Part shown: positions 1 through 6,615 of the stretch, in pieces | Layout of the letters: every line of letters begins with the position of its first letter | Numbering within the stretch: position 1 is the stretch's first letter | Virus record (IMG/VR): IMGVR_UViG_3300045051_000625 | Span: 1-28,288 of that record | DNA length: 28,288 nt | Source of the DNA: a virus | Strand: one strand, 5' to 3' | The notes under the pieces: generated by a model | What the model saw: only the letters and a program-made list of their open reading frames with translations | What the model was told of the DNA's origin: nothing | Database searches by the model: none | Position numbers and translations under genes: made by a program

Positions 1-960
1 CATACGGGTTTGCCGCAGCCGGTCGCGCATGTTCGTCTGCTCTTCCAGGCTGGAGGTGCGCACGATGCCGTAGGACGACGGGCAGCCGGTTGTGGCGTAG
101 ATGCACGGCCAGATGCTCGTCAAGACTTGCCACGCACCGTAGCGAATGGTCAAGACCCACTTAACTTCCATGCCAAGCTGCTCACTCAGTCGCTCCAGAT
201 TGTTGACGATGTTCGCCAGGATCGCGTAAACGGTACCGCCGCTGGTATTGATCGATGTGCCATTCAGGTCAATCACGATGCTGTCAACGGCGGCGCAGGC
301 GACACCCGTGATAGCGTCGCGTTTGTTCTGCTGAATTTGGCGATCAAGCCCATTGAACTGGATATAGCCCTGGCTTCCCGCCGTCGTACCCGCGTTGCCG
401 GTGTAGGTGTTCCTGGCATAGTCGCGCGCGTAGCCGTTGAACAGTTCGGCGATCTTGTACTCGTACTCGCTCTGGAAAGCGCGCTGCCAGTTGACCGGCC
501 CCGGCGTGGGTATGTCACCCCCCGGCTGACCCAGCAGCACGTTGTCACGAAACTCGCCCCGGTTGATCAACTGACCAGCATATTTGACGTTCAGGACTTG
601 GCTCATGCGCCCCTGCTGCCCGAACGGGAAGGTTTGTCGGCAGAGCTTGAACGAACCGACCGTGGGCCAATCAGCGCAAGCGCCAGTCGGCTCGCTGCCA
701 CTTGAGGCCAGTTGCCCGGTGAAGATCGGGTAGATCTCATTGGTGTCAACCGACTTGACAACAGGAATGCGCCCGGCGATCCCCTTCGGCATGATCATCG
801 CATTGATGATCTGCTTATTCATGCCAAGCGTGCCCAAAAGTCCGCCAGGGCCGTGAAGCGGACTGCCGGCCGTCGTACCGGCGTCCTTCGTGGTCATTGA
901 CGCCATAGCATTCATCAAACGAATGGCGTCAGGCGATAGCTGTGGCGTCGCGAGTTGCAT
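1..960 (-). CDS. Major capsid protein, 3' end cut off by the window edge
   Basis: An open frame of 320 codons with no stop runs leftward off the window. It starts at an ATG (960-958) preceded by AGGAGT seven bases upstream. I read it as the major capsid protein. The N-terminus (residues 25-49) carries a GPGGLLGT motif, followed by a segment on the pattern GRIPVV..(V/S)DTNEIYP..TG and SGSEPTGAC, which I recall from capsid proteins of this type, then a body rich in aromatic residues and a NRGEF segment near residue 135. It lies 26 bases after the protease-scaffold gene, the usual place for the capsid gene. The capsid call rests on pattern memory and gene order, not on a search. The C-terminus is outside the window. 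The same N-terminal motif occurs in the protease-scaffold protein. Confidence 0.68.
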   Translation of the reverse strand, partial: MQLATPQLSPDAIRLMNAMASMTTKDAGTTAGSPLHGPGGLLGTLGMNKQIINAMIMPKGIAGRIPVVKSVDTNEIYPIFTGQLASSGSEPTGACADWPTVGSFKLCRQTFPFGQQGRMSQVLNVKYAGQLINRGEFRDNVLLGQPGGDIPTPGPVNWQRAFQSEYEYKIAELFNGYARDYARNTYTGNAGTTAGSQGYIQFNGLDRQIQQNKRDAITGVACAAVDSIVIDLNGTSINTSGGTVYAILANIVNNLERLSEQLGMEVKWVLTIRYGAWQVLTSIWPCIYATTGCPSSYGIVRTSSLEEQTNMRDRLRQTRM

Positions 961-986
961 AGCGTTACTCCTGTGTATAAACCGTT

Positions 987-3881
987 TTAACTATTCGACT
1001 GCGGCGGAGCGAACGGGAATGGCTGCCAGCCGCCGAATGTGCCGTCGGGATTTTGGGTGTAGAGCTGCGGGAAAGTCGCAGCGGCGGCGGCGGCGAACGG
1101 CCGCGCAGGATCGTTCGGCACTTGCGGCTTCGTCAGATCAGGCGGCGCAGCAGGAGCGCCCTTGAGCGCGGCTTCTACGTCGTCAGGATTAACCACGGCC
1201 GGCTTGTTCCCTTCCAGCTCCGCAAGCCGGGCTTTCAGCGCCGTGATCTCTGCCTGCTGTGCATTCTCCGCTTTGGTGCGCGCATAGCCCATGCCCTTGA
1301 CCGCCTCATCCATCGCAGCCATTCGCGTCGAAATGTCACTGCCGAACGACTGAATAGCCGCCTGAAGCGCCTGGGTCAGCAGCGTCTCAAAATCAGACAC
1401 GCTCATATCACCGATGTATTCGGTTTCTTCGGCGGCCTCGTCGTCCGTGCCCGCCTCCATCTCAGGCGGTGCATTCGGGTCAGGAGCGCCAGCGTCCATC
1501 GGAGGGGGCGGCGCTTTCTCCATGACCGGCATCATGGCCGCCTTGATCGCTGTCGCCACAGCCGCCCACGGATCGGCGTCCTCACTCTTGAACGCGATCC
1601 GCTGTTCGCTGGCGCTCTTGTCGGCTTGCTCCATTTGCGCCAACTGTGCAGCGGCGGCCTCAGGCGGTACGCCTTTGTCATGCATATCTGTCAAGTACGC
1701 CTTGACCCGCGCATCGTAGGTTTGCTGATCCATCTTGTGATCCTTTACTGTCAGACCAGTAAACAGATTGCTGGCCCGGCCATACTTAATCGGCACAACT
1801 GACCGCTCGAAACGTCGAATATTCTCGTATTCCCCCGCCGCGTTCGGTTCGAATGGCGGGTGAAAGAAGCCCGGCGAAAGCTCGTAATCCCCGGCGCTCT
1901 CAGCAAACGCCCTGCCCAGTTCAGCGCTCTTGAACGTACCGCTTTCAATGCTCGTGCGCCCGATGACTGTGGAGTAGTCGCACTGCCCAATGTCAACGCC
2001 CGGCCCCCACGGTTGCACGATGTCAAACGGATCGGGGTTGCCAAGATGCCAATAGCGCAGCGGCCCATACTGTTTCGTAGCAGTCATGCGCGCCGCGTCC
2101 TGGTCTAATGCTTTGGTGGTAATGATCTCGCCGTCGCGATCGCGGTACGCTGTAGTGGAGCGCGCTATCCAGCGGTAGGAGCCGTCGGCGCTCTTGAACA
2201 CTGTGAAAGATTGCGGTATACTTGCGCTAAGAGGTGAAGCTATGCCATCAATCAAAACCGCCGCTCGGGCTGCTGCGGCATTCTTCGGCACAACTGCATG
2301 GGAGTACGCATGTCCTGCGTGTGGATATGTCTGGGTGCTTTGGGCCGCGCCGCGCGAAAACCGATCGGCGCGCTGCCTCAATTGCAGATCAGTATTTGAC
2401 ATCACCGTGACTGGCGATACAGTTGCGGTCGCGCCAGGAACTTCCACGCCCGCGACGAACTGGATATGGGGCGACGGCTGATACGCCTTCTCGCTCGGCA
2501 GCGGCATCTTCTCGCGCTTGTAGAGCGCCCGCAGTTTGCTGATCGCTTCGGCCTTGTTCGGCCCGCTGTACACGTTCCCCCTGAATCCCGAATGCAAAGC
2601 GGCCCATGCGCTGCCCATAAGCCCATGATCCGGCGTACCACTGCGCTTAACCTGGAGATGCCAGGTGGTAGGTTTCGTGCGATCCTCCACGATCAGATAA
2701 TCGTCGGGATTGCCAGCTTTGTAGGACTTCGCCAGCGTGCCGACGTTCGCACGTCCGTGGGCCATGCCCGCGCCTCCGACCCGCTTGCGCCGCTGTCCAA
2801 TGACACTAGGCCGGCTGGTATCGACACGCGACGCCGGCGCTTGACGCGGTGCGGGCGGTTGCCTGCTGGACTGCTGCTGCTGACGTTCGGCTTCGCGCCG
2901 GGCGCGATCCTGTTCATGCTCCGCTAGTCGCCGCGCCCGGTCTTGCGCGTGTTCCTGCTGGCGCTGTTTGCGATCGGCCTCGTGTTCGGCCTGACGTTGC
3001 GCCCTATCCGCCGCGTGCGATGAGGCGCTGCCGCTGCTGGCCTGCTTGCCGCCTCCTGCGGATTGCTTCTTAGCACGAGCTTCAGCAGCCTTCTTGCGGC
3101 GTTCGTCAGCAGCCTGCTTACGCTGTTGTGCGGCTGTTTGGCGCTGTGCCCGCGCACCCGTCCGATCGCGCGCTCCGCTGATCGTGTCGCCGGCCCGCCC
3201 TGCGTCTCCCTGCTTCGCGGCGTTCAGAGTTGCGCGACCTGATCCGGTCAACCGGTAACTCCCATCGGCAGCCTGTTCGACGAGGCCGGCCTTGAGGAAA
3301 CCGCCGCGTGCGATTGCGCCGGCGTCCGCCTGTTTGCCGCTGCGCAGCGCCTCAAGCGCGGCTTGTCCATCGGGAGCGATGCCAAGGCCGCTCAGCACCT
3401 TACTGCTGTTCTCTGCTTGCTTCTTAGCGCGATCTTGTGCGCGCTGCTCAGGCGTAACCGCCGCTTTCTTGGGTTTCGCCGGTTTGCGGCCCCTCGCGCC
3501 TGCTTTCTTGCCTTTGGGCTTCTTCCCTGACTGCGATGCATCGCACGGCCCATAGCGCCCGTGTACGTTGCACAGGTTGCCCCTGATCCGTGTGATGCCA
3601 GGAGCGATCTGTTCTTTGGTCGCAACACCGCAGGTGCAATCTTTGTTCTTCGTCGGGTTGCCCCACTTGCGGCCCTTGCGCTTGCTCATTCCAGGCGTGC
3701 CAAGCAAGCCCCCCGGCCCATTCAGCATTGGCCCTACGACTGTGCCAGCGTCCTTGCGTTCAGGCAGCGCGGCGAAGTTCGTCTGTTTGGCCCAGCGCTT
3801 TGCGAACGGCAACTTGCGCGCAAAGGCCATTCTCTGTTGCGCTCTGGAGGCAAATGGTTTAGTTGTAATCGTTTCTGACAT
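987..3881 (-). CDS. Prohead protease fused to a probable scaffold, 964 aa
   Basis: Order from the N-terminus: a basic stretch; the capsid-like motif at residues 43-67; a cysteine cluster (CTCG, then CNVHGRYGPC) near 76-110; a long K/A/R/Q-rich disordered or coiled-coil stretch (about 115-350); a compact domain with YLIVED, WHLQVKR, GLMGSAWAALH and NKAEAI (about 390-460); a linker; then an HK97-type prohead protease domain (about 550-690) with YRDRDGEI, YWHLG (candidate catalytic His) and LSPGFF (candidate catalytic Ser). The C-terminal part is acidic and Ala/Pro-rich with a coiled coil near 875-905, as expected of a scaffold cleaved during head maturation. Catalytic residues are inferred from family layout. 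Start: the ATG at 3881 has no Shine-Dalgarno and directly follows a terminator-like hairpin. An in-frame TTG at 3887 or ATG at 3830 is possible, but the conserved KDAGT segment argues for a start upstream of 3755. Confidence 0.75.
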   Translation of the reverse strand: MSETITTKPFASRAQQRMAFARKLPFAKRWAKQTNFAALPERKDAGTVVGPMLNGPGGLLGTPGMSKRKGRKWGNPTKNKDCTCGVATKEQIAPGITRIRGNLCNVHGRYGPCDASQSGKKPKGKKAGARGRKPAKPKKAAVTPEQRAQDRAKKQAENSSKVLSGLGIAPDGQAALEALRSGKQADAGAIARGGFLKAGLVEQAADGSYRLTGSGRATLNAAKQGDAGRAGDTISGARDRTGARAQRQTAAQQRKQAADERRKKAAEARAKKQSAGGGKQASSGSASSHAADRAQRQAEHEADRKQRQQEHAQDRARRLAEHEQDRARREAERQQQQSSRQPPAPRQAPASRVDTSRPSVIGQRRKRVGGAGMAHGRANVGTLAKSYKAGNPDDYLIVEDRTKPTTWHLQVKRSGTPDHGLMGSAWAALHSGFRGNVYSGPNKAEAISKLRALYKREKMPLPSEKAYQPSPHIQFVAGVEVPGATATVSPVTVMSNTDLQLRQRADRFSRGAAQSTQTYPHAGHAYSHAVVPKNAAAARAAVLIDGIASPLSASIPQSFTVFKSADGSYRWIARSTTAYRDRDGEIITTKALDQDAARMTATKQYGPLRYWHLGNPDPFDIVQPWGPGVDIGQCDYSTVIGRTSIESGTFKSAELGRAFAESAGDYELSPGFFHPPFEPNAAGEYENIRRFERSVVPIKYGRASNLFTGLTVKDHKMDQQTYDARVKAYLTDMHDKGVPPEAAAAQLAQMEQADKSASEQRIAFKSEDADPWAAVATAIKAAMMPVMEKAPPPPMDAGAPDPNAPPEMEAGTDDEAAEETEYIGDMSVSDFETLLTQALQAAIQSFGSDISTRMAAMDEAVKGMGYARTKAENAQQAEITALKARLAELEGNKPAVVNPDDVEAALKGAPAAPPDLTKPQVPNDPARPFAAAAAATFPQLYTQNPDGTFGGWQPFPFAPPQSNS
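2194..2222 (+). promoter_or_regulatory. Sigma70-like promoter for the nested zinc-ribbon ORF
   Basis: TTGAAC (2194-2199), a 17-base spacer and TATACT (2217-2222) lie 20 bases before the ATG of the nested plus-strand ORF, inside the minus-strand protease-scaffold gene. The -10 box matches consensus at 5 of 6 positions, the -35 at 4 of 6, and the spacing is ideal. Activity is inferred. Confidence 0.5.
2242..2481 (+). CDS. Nested antisense zinc-ribbon protein, 79 aa
   Basis: This plus-strand ORF lies wholly inside the minus-strand protease-scaffold gene. It has a CPACGYVW knuckle near residues 24-31 and a CLNCRSVF knuckle near 45-52, giving C-x2-C, about 17 residues, C-x2-C: a typical zinc-ribbon layout. 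A promoter-like sequence (2194-2222) and an AGAGG site seven bases before the ATG support expression. On the other strand it faces residues of about 467-547 of the protease-scaffold protein, a stretch with no domain signature between two recognisable domains. Most long plus-strand ORFs across the late genes are antisense shadows; this one stands apart because motif, ribosome binding site and promoter coincide. A chance ORF cannot be excluded. Role unknown; small zinc ribbons in phages often bind nucleic acid or host proteins. Confidence 0.5.
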   Translation: MPSIKTAARAAAAFFGTTAWEYACPACGYVWVLWAAPRENRSARCLNCRSVFDITVTGDTVAVAPGTSTPATNWIWGDG

Positions 3882-3885
3882 AAAC

Positions 3886-3920
3886 AAAAACGCCGCAACA
3901 GATGGTTAGTCTGTTCGGCG
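3886..3920 (-). terminator. Rho-independent-type terminator after the HNH-Lar-Com cassette
   Basis: Read on the minus strand, CGCCGAACAGA, a 7-base loop and TCTGTTGCGGCG form an 11-bp stem with one bulged G (3920-3910 with 3902-3891), followed by TTTTT (3890-3886). This is a canonical intrinsic terminator. It ends four bases before the ATG at 3881, so it leaves no room for a Shine-Dalgarno site. It could instead act as an attenuator or translational control hairpin for the protease-scaffold gene. Confidence 0.68.
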
Positions 3921-4123
3921 CTAATCTCGAACGTGCCAGCGGCTTTCACTACTGGCGCTCAGTTGTTTGGGCGGCTCGCGTGTTTGGAGTAGCTAACAAT
4001 CAGTTTGTCGCGTACCGGGCGGCAATATGCGCCTTTCGGCCATACGCTCATCGCTCTCACGATGCGATACTCTTCCCCGACCTTCGCCCACACGAGCCTT
4101 AATATTGAGTATCAATGTAAATG

Positions 4124-4137
4124 CCTGCCTAGGCAGG
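4124..4137. repeat. 14-bp perfect palindrome at the end of the Com-like gene
   Basis: CCTGCCTAGGCAGG is perfectly self-complementary and contains the TAG stop codon of the minus-strand Com-like gene. It is followed on the minus strand by an AT-rich stretch and then about 200 bases without a recognisable gene up to the terminator. A protein-binding site or a weak RNA hairpin is possible. Confidence 0.45.
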
Positions 4138-4335
4138 TTGAAACCTAGTATACGCTTCCGTGTCCACCTTGTCAAGACCGATCGGCTTCCAGGTTTGCCG
4201 CAACCCGCACCCCGCACATCTGAGCGTAATCGGCTCATCAGTGTAGGCTTCGCCGATCAGCAGCCGGGCGCCATTCGTAATCGCCAGCGATCTGCGGCAA
4301 CAGCGACAATGGAATGGTTTGTAGTCATTTTGCAT
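4129..4335 (-). CDS. Com-like zinc-ribbon protein, 68 aa
   Basis: A small protein with two cysteine pairs, CRCC near residue 10 and CAGC near residue 41, in the pattern FHCRCCRRSLA..ITLRCAGCG. This resembles the Mu Com family of zinc proteins, which in phage Mu bind mRNA to activate translation of the mom DNA-modification gene. The family call is from motif layout only. The ATG (4335) lies inside the end of the Lar-like gene (11-base overlap), so the two are probably co-translated. It is the last gene of a cassette that begins at its own promoter near 5190 and ends at the terminator at 3886-3920. The residues after about 50 look unstructured. Confidence 0.55.
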   Translation of the reverse strand: MQNDYKPFHCRCCRRSLAITNGARLLIGEAYTDEPITLRCAGCGLRQTWKPIGLDKVDTEAYTRFQPA

Positions 4336-4525
4336 TGACGCTCTTTACTGACGCGGCGCGACGGTTCCACCGTTCAAGCGCCTGATCAATGCCATACGCA
4401 ACCGGGCCTTCGGCTTGACATGTCATGCACACAACCCAATGCTTAATGCTCCCACTATGTATCCTCATACGAGTAGCGCCACAGAATGGACACGGCGAGT
4501 ACTCTTTTAACTCAATCTTATTCAA
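4325..4525 (-). CDS. Lar-like restriction alleviation protein, 66 aa
   Basis: The protein has the Lar family pattern: a short lead, CPFCG (residues 12-16), then VVCMTCQAEGP and a C-terminal ALERWNRR. Lar of the Rac prophage eases type I restriction by favouring modification of incoming DNA; a similar counter-restriction role is inferred here. The likely start is TTG (4525), whose last two bases and the next A form the TGA stop of the HNH gene (TTGA overlap), with AGAGG seven bases upstream. No better start lies further in, because the CPFCG motif follows within 12 residues. Translation is probably coupled to the HNH gene. Confidence 0.68.
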   Translation of the reverse strand: MNKIELKEYSPCPFCGATRMRIHSGSIKHWVVCMTCQAEGPVAYGIDQALERWNRRAASVKSVNAK

Positions 4526-5121
4526 CGACTGGCCTCTGCGTCCAAAGCGCGATAGTCGATTATCTGTATGCCTTTACGAATGTTACACACAGCACATAAA
4601 GGCTGGAGGTTCTCAATGTTGTTCGATCCCCCGCCTACGACCGGAATAACATGGTCAACAGTCAGCGGCTTTTGTTCACCGCAACAGAGACAACGATAAT
4701 CGTACCTAGCACACAATGCACGCCATTCGGCAATCGTATAACTTCCGCCGTTCGCACGGCGAAGCACGCGCCGCTGATGTGAACGGCGAACATTGAATTC
4801 AGGGTGTGCCTTTGACCATTCGCGCTTGGCGGCATTCATTTGCACACGATTGGCCTTCCTGTACTCACGCTGATACGAGCTATACTTTTCACGATTTCTC
4901 GCAGTCCACTCGCGATTGTACGCCAATCTTTGTTCTTTTCTTGCCGCCTTATACTCAGCATCAGCCCGGCGTAGGCGGTCAATGTTTTCTTGACGATATT
5001 CGTGAGCACATGGCTTGCAATAGGCCGCGATGCCCCCCGACCGATTCTTGTTCTTGTAATACTCAGAGAGGGGTTTATCCACGCCGCATTTACTACAGCG
5101 TTTATGGGGTATAATGTCCAT
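4522..5121 (-). CDS. HNH endonuclease with N-terminal zinc motif, 199 aa
   Basis: The N-terminus has CSKCG and CKPC pairs (about residues 9-40), a zinc-binding motif often seen in free-standing phage HNH proteins. A long, very basic helical stretch (about 45-125) follows, then an HNH domain with CLCC, LTVDHVIPVVGGG, NIENLQPLCAVCN. The DH of TVDHVIP and the N of CNIRKG are the expected catalytic and metal-binding residues. The ATG at 5121 is chosen because AGGAG lies seven bases upstream and a promoter sits at 5188-5193; in-frame codons further up would run through that promoter. It looks like a homing-type or cargo endonuclease placed between the gp10-like and protease genes. Its sequence looks more AT-rich than its neighbours. 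Confidence 0.85.
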   Translation of the reverse strand: MDIIPHKRCSKCGVDKPLSEYYKNKNRSGGIAAYCKPCAHEYRQENIDRLRRADAEYKAARKEQRLAYNREWTARNREKYSSYQREYRKANRVQMNAAKREWSKAHPEFNVRRSHQRRVLRRANGGSYTIAEWRALCARYDYRCLCCGEQKPLTVDHVIPVVGGGSNNIENLQPLCAVCNIRKGIQIIDYRALDAEASR

Positions 5122-5187
5122 GTCGCATCTCCTGAACAGTTGCGGCCATGCACTCGGCTGTTGACAGCAGCGCGAGTGCTTTACACT

Positions 5188-5216
5188 ATTATACCACAAA
5201 TACGGCATTACAATCA
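5188..5216 (-). promoter_or_regulatory. Extended -10 promoter for the HNH-Lar-Com cassette
   Basis: On the minus strand TGGTATAAT gives a perfect -10 box (5193-5188) with the TG of an extended -10. The sequence 17 bases further up (TGATTG, 5216-5211) is only a weak -35, as is common for extended -10 promoters. It lies about 67 bases before the HNH start, in the gap after the gp10-like gene. Confidence 0.62.
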
Positions 5217-5687
5217 CTTATTTTCAGCGTCCAAAGCCCTTTGGAAGATTGCCCCCACTTGAGCTTGCCACTTTTGCGCAATCACCTTATTCCAGTTGCG
5301 CGCCGCCGTGCCTGGGTGATGCACCACGCGCGCCACAACCTTGTTTTGTCCTTTACTTCCCGCCCGGCTCATAATCTGATTGGGCAGCGTCTTACTCTGA
5401 AACGGCGTGATGAAACGCAGAATGCCGCGCGCCTTCTTGGGCCTGATCTCATGCGCGCGAGTGCCGACATTCAACATTCCAAACACTTCATCATCGGTTG
5501 CGATCTCGCGCGTGTACTGATCGGGAGATGTGATCTTGAAATCCGGTCTGTGCTGCCAGGTTTGCGTGACAACGCCAAAATCAACCTTAATATCTTTCGC
5601 AACGCCTGTGAGCGTGTTCTGAATGGCGCGCTCCATTTGCTGCGGCTTGAACACGCTGCCTTTAGGCTTAATGATCGATGCTGGCAC
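5214..5687 (-). CDS. HK97 gp10-like head-tail or tail-completion protein, 157 aa
   Basis: The middle and end carry GTRAHEIRPKKARGILRF and HHPGTAARNW, the pattern typical of the HK97 gp10 family of neck or tail-completion proteins, which join head and tail. The length is normal for the family. The start is GTG (5687), whose G overlaps the TAG stop of the preceding gene, with CTGGAG five bases upstream. In many phages this gene lies after the capsid gene; here it precedes the protease and capsid genes. The family call comes from motif memory. Confidence 0.65.
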   Translation of the reverse strand: MPASIIKPKGSVFKPQQMERAIQNTLTGVAKDIKVDFGVVTQTWQHRPDFKITSPDQYTREIATDDEVFGMLNVGTRAHEIRPKKARGILRFITPFQSKTLPNQIMSRAGSKGQNKVVARVVHHPGTAARNWNKVIAQKWQAQVGAIFQRALDAENK

Positions 5688-6055
5688 TACGTCTCCAGTT
5701 GCCGGCTGTGATTGACCGCACGATCAGCCATCTGCCGAACGATGCGCTTACGCTCGTCTCTTGCAATCGGGAGCGGCATGTACCGGTGCGCTATCTTCTC
5801 GACAATCTGACCGATCTGATCGTCTATCTCAACTTGGAGATCGCCGAGATCATAACCGTTGACCATCGGCTGCTGTTCGGCATTGGCTGCTGCTGTGTCA
5901 GGGTCGCAGCCCACTACATCGATATGATCGTAGTGCTGCGTATTGACAAGCGTGTATCCGATCGGTTCAATGCCAAGTCTCTCCAGACTTGCATTCAATC
6001 CACCGAATAATTGCGCTACTTCGTTAATGTCAACGTCGATTACAACCTGTGTCAT
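5687..6055 (-). CDS. Hypothetical structural-module protein, 122 aa
   Basis: I do not recognise this protein. It starts at ATG 6055 in an ATGA overlap with the gp7-like gene and ends in a one-base overlap with the gp10-like start, so it is translated within the head operon. A GGGAGGGAG site precedes the start. The sequence begins MTQVVIDVDINEV, has an acidic middle (VEIDDQIGQIVEKI) and a basic C-terminus. Its place between gp7-like and gp10-like genes suggests a minor head or connector role, but no motif shows it. Confidence 0.72.
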   Translation of the reverse strand: MTQVVIDVDINEVAQLFGGLNASLERLGIEPIGYTLVNTQHYDHIDVVGCDPDTAAANAEQQPMVNGYDLGDLQVEIDDQIGQIVEKIAHRYMPLPIARDERKRIVRQMADRAVNHSRQLET

Positions 6056-6615
6056 ACCAGTACTCCCTCCCGTATTTGCAGCGGGCTCCATTGGGCCTCT
6101 CTTTCCAAACAACTTTGACAGCTATCGTCTTTCGCCCGCCGCCAGTAGGCGTCTGCGTTGCCGTCGCCCTCCAGCTCGTCTATGTCCCACGCGCACCCGC
6201 AGTTCGTCAAGCAGATTGTTGTGCCGTCGCCTGGCATCGCTGGCAACGGATAGCCGCGCGTCCTGCCATTCCAGTAGGCGGCCTTGATCGATTGACCGTA
6301 CATCTGCGCTCGTGGCCCCCACGCCGGCTTCCACTCGTCAGCCGCCTTGATCTCGTCTCTGAATGCCGACAGGTACTCCAGTTGCGCCTTGATCGCACCG
6401 GCTATGAGCTTGTCAGCAGCCGGCGTGGGAGCCGCGCCGCCGTTGCCGGTCATGTAGGCCGCCAGCGTGTAGCGGCGCAACTGGCGTGCAATCTCGTCGT
6501 ACCAGTCGTCAATCAGCGCCGGGTCGCTTTCCAGCGTATCGGTTGCGGCGCTGATAAGTGATGACAGTCGTGCGAGCAGACGATCAAGGCCGGGTTGTCT
6601 CGTCGGATCACTCAC
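6052..6615 (-). CDS. SPP1 gp7-like minor head morphogenesis protein, 187 aa
   Basis: This follows the portal gene, as SPP1 gp7/Mu gpF-type minor head proteins usually do. A helical N-terminus (LIDDWYDEIARQLRRY) is followed near the C-terminus by YPLPAMPGDGTTICLTNCGC and a second CQSC pair, a cysteine-containing ending seen in this family. Start: GTG at 6615 is preferred, with AAGGA six bases upstream, giving an 8-base overlap with the portal stop; a TTG at 6630 is also open but has a poor ribosome site. It ends in an ATGA overlap with the next gene. Confidence 0.72.
   Translation of the reverse strand: MSDPTRQPGLDRLLARLSSLISAATDTLESDPALIDDWYDEIARQLRRYTLAAYMTGNGGAAPTPAADKLIAGAIKAQLEYLSAFRDEIKAADEWKPAWGPRAQMYGQSIKAAYWNGRTRGYPLPAMPGDGTTICLTNCGCAWDIDELEGDGNADAYWRRAKDDSCQSCLEREAQWSPLQIREGVLV

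Noticed and set aside
10-1802. Plus-strand ORFs of 231 and 249 codons
   Set aside because: They are antisense to the capsid and protease-scaffold genes, rich in Arg, with no ribosome site or motif; they are shadows.
3925-3960. tRNA-like T-loop (GTTCGAGAT on the minus strand)
   Set aside because: No T-stem, acceptor stem or anticodon arm could be paired around it.
3993-4238. 81-codon minus-strand ORF between the Com-like and protease genes
   Set aside because: It overlaps the Com-like gene in another frame, is Arg-rich and lacks an SD site; probably not coding.
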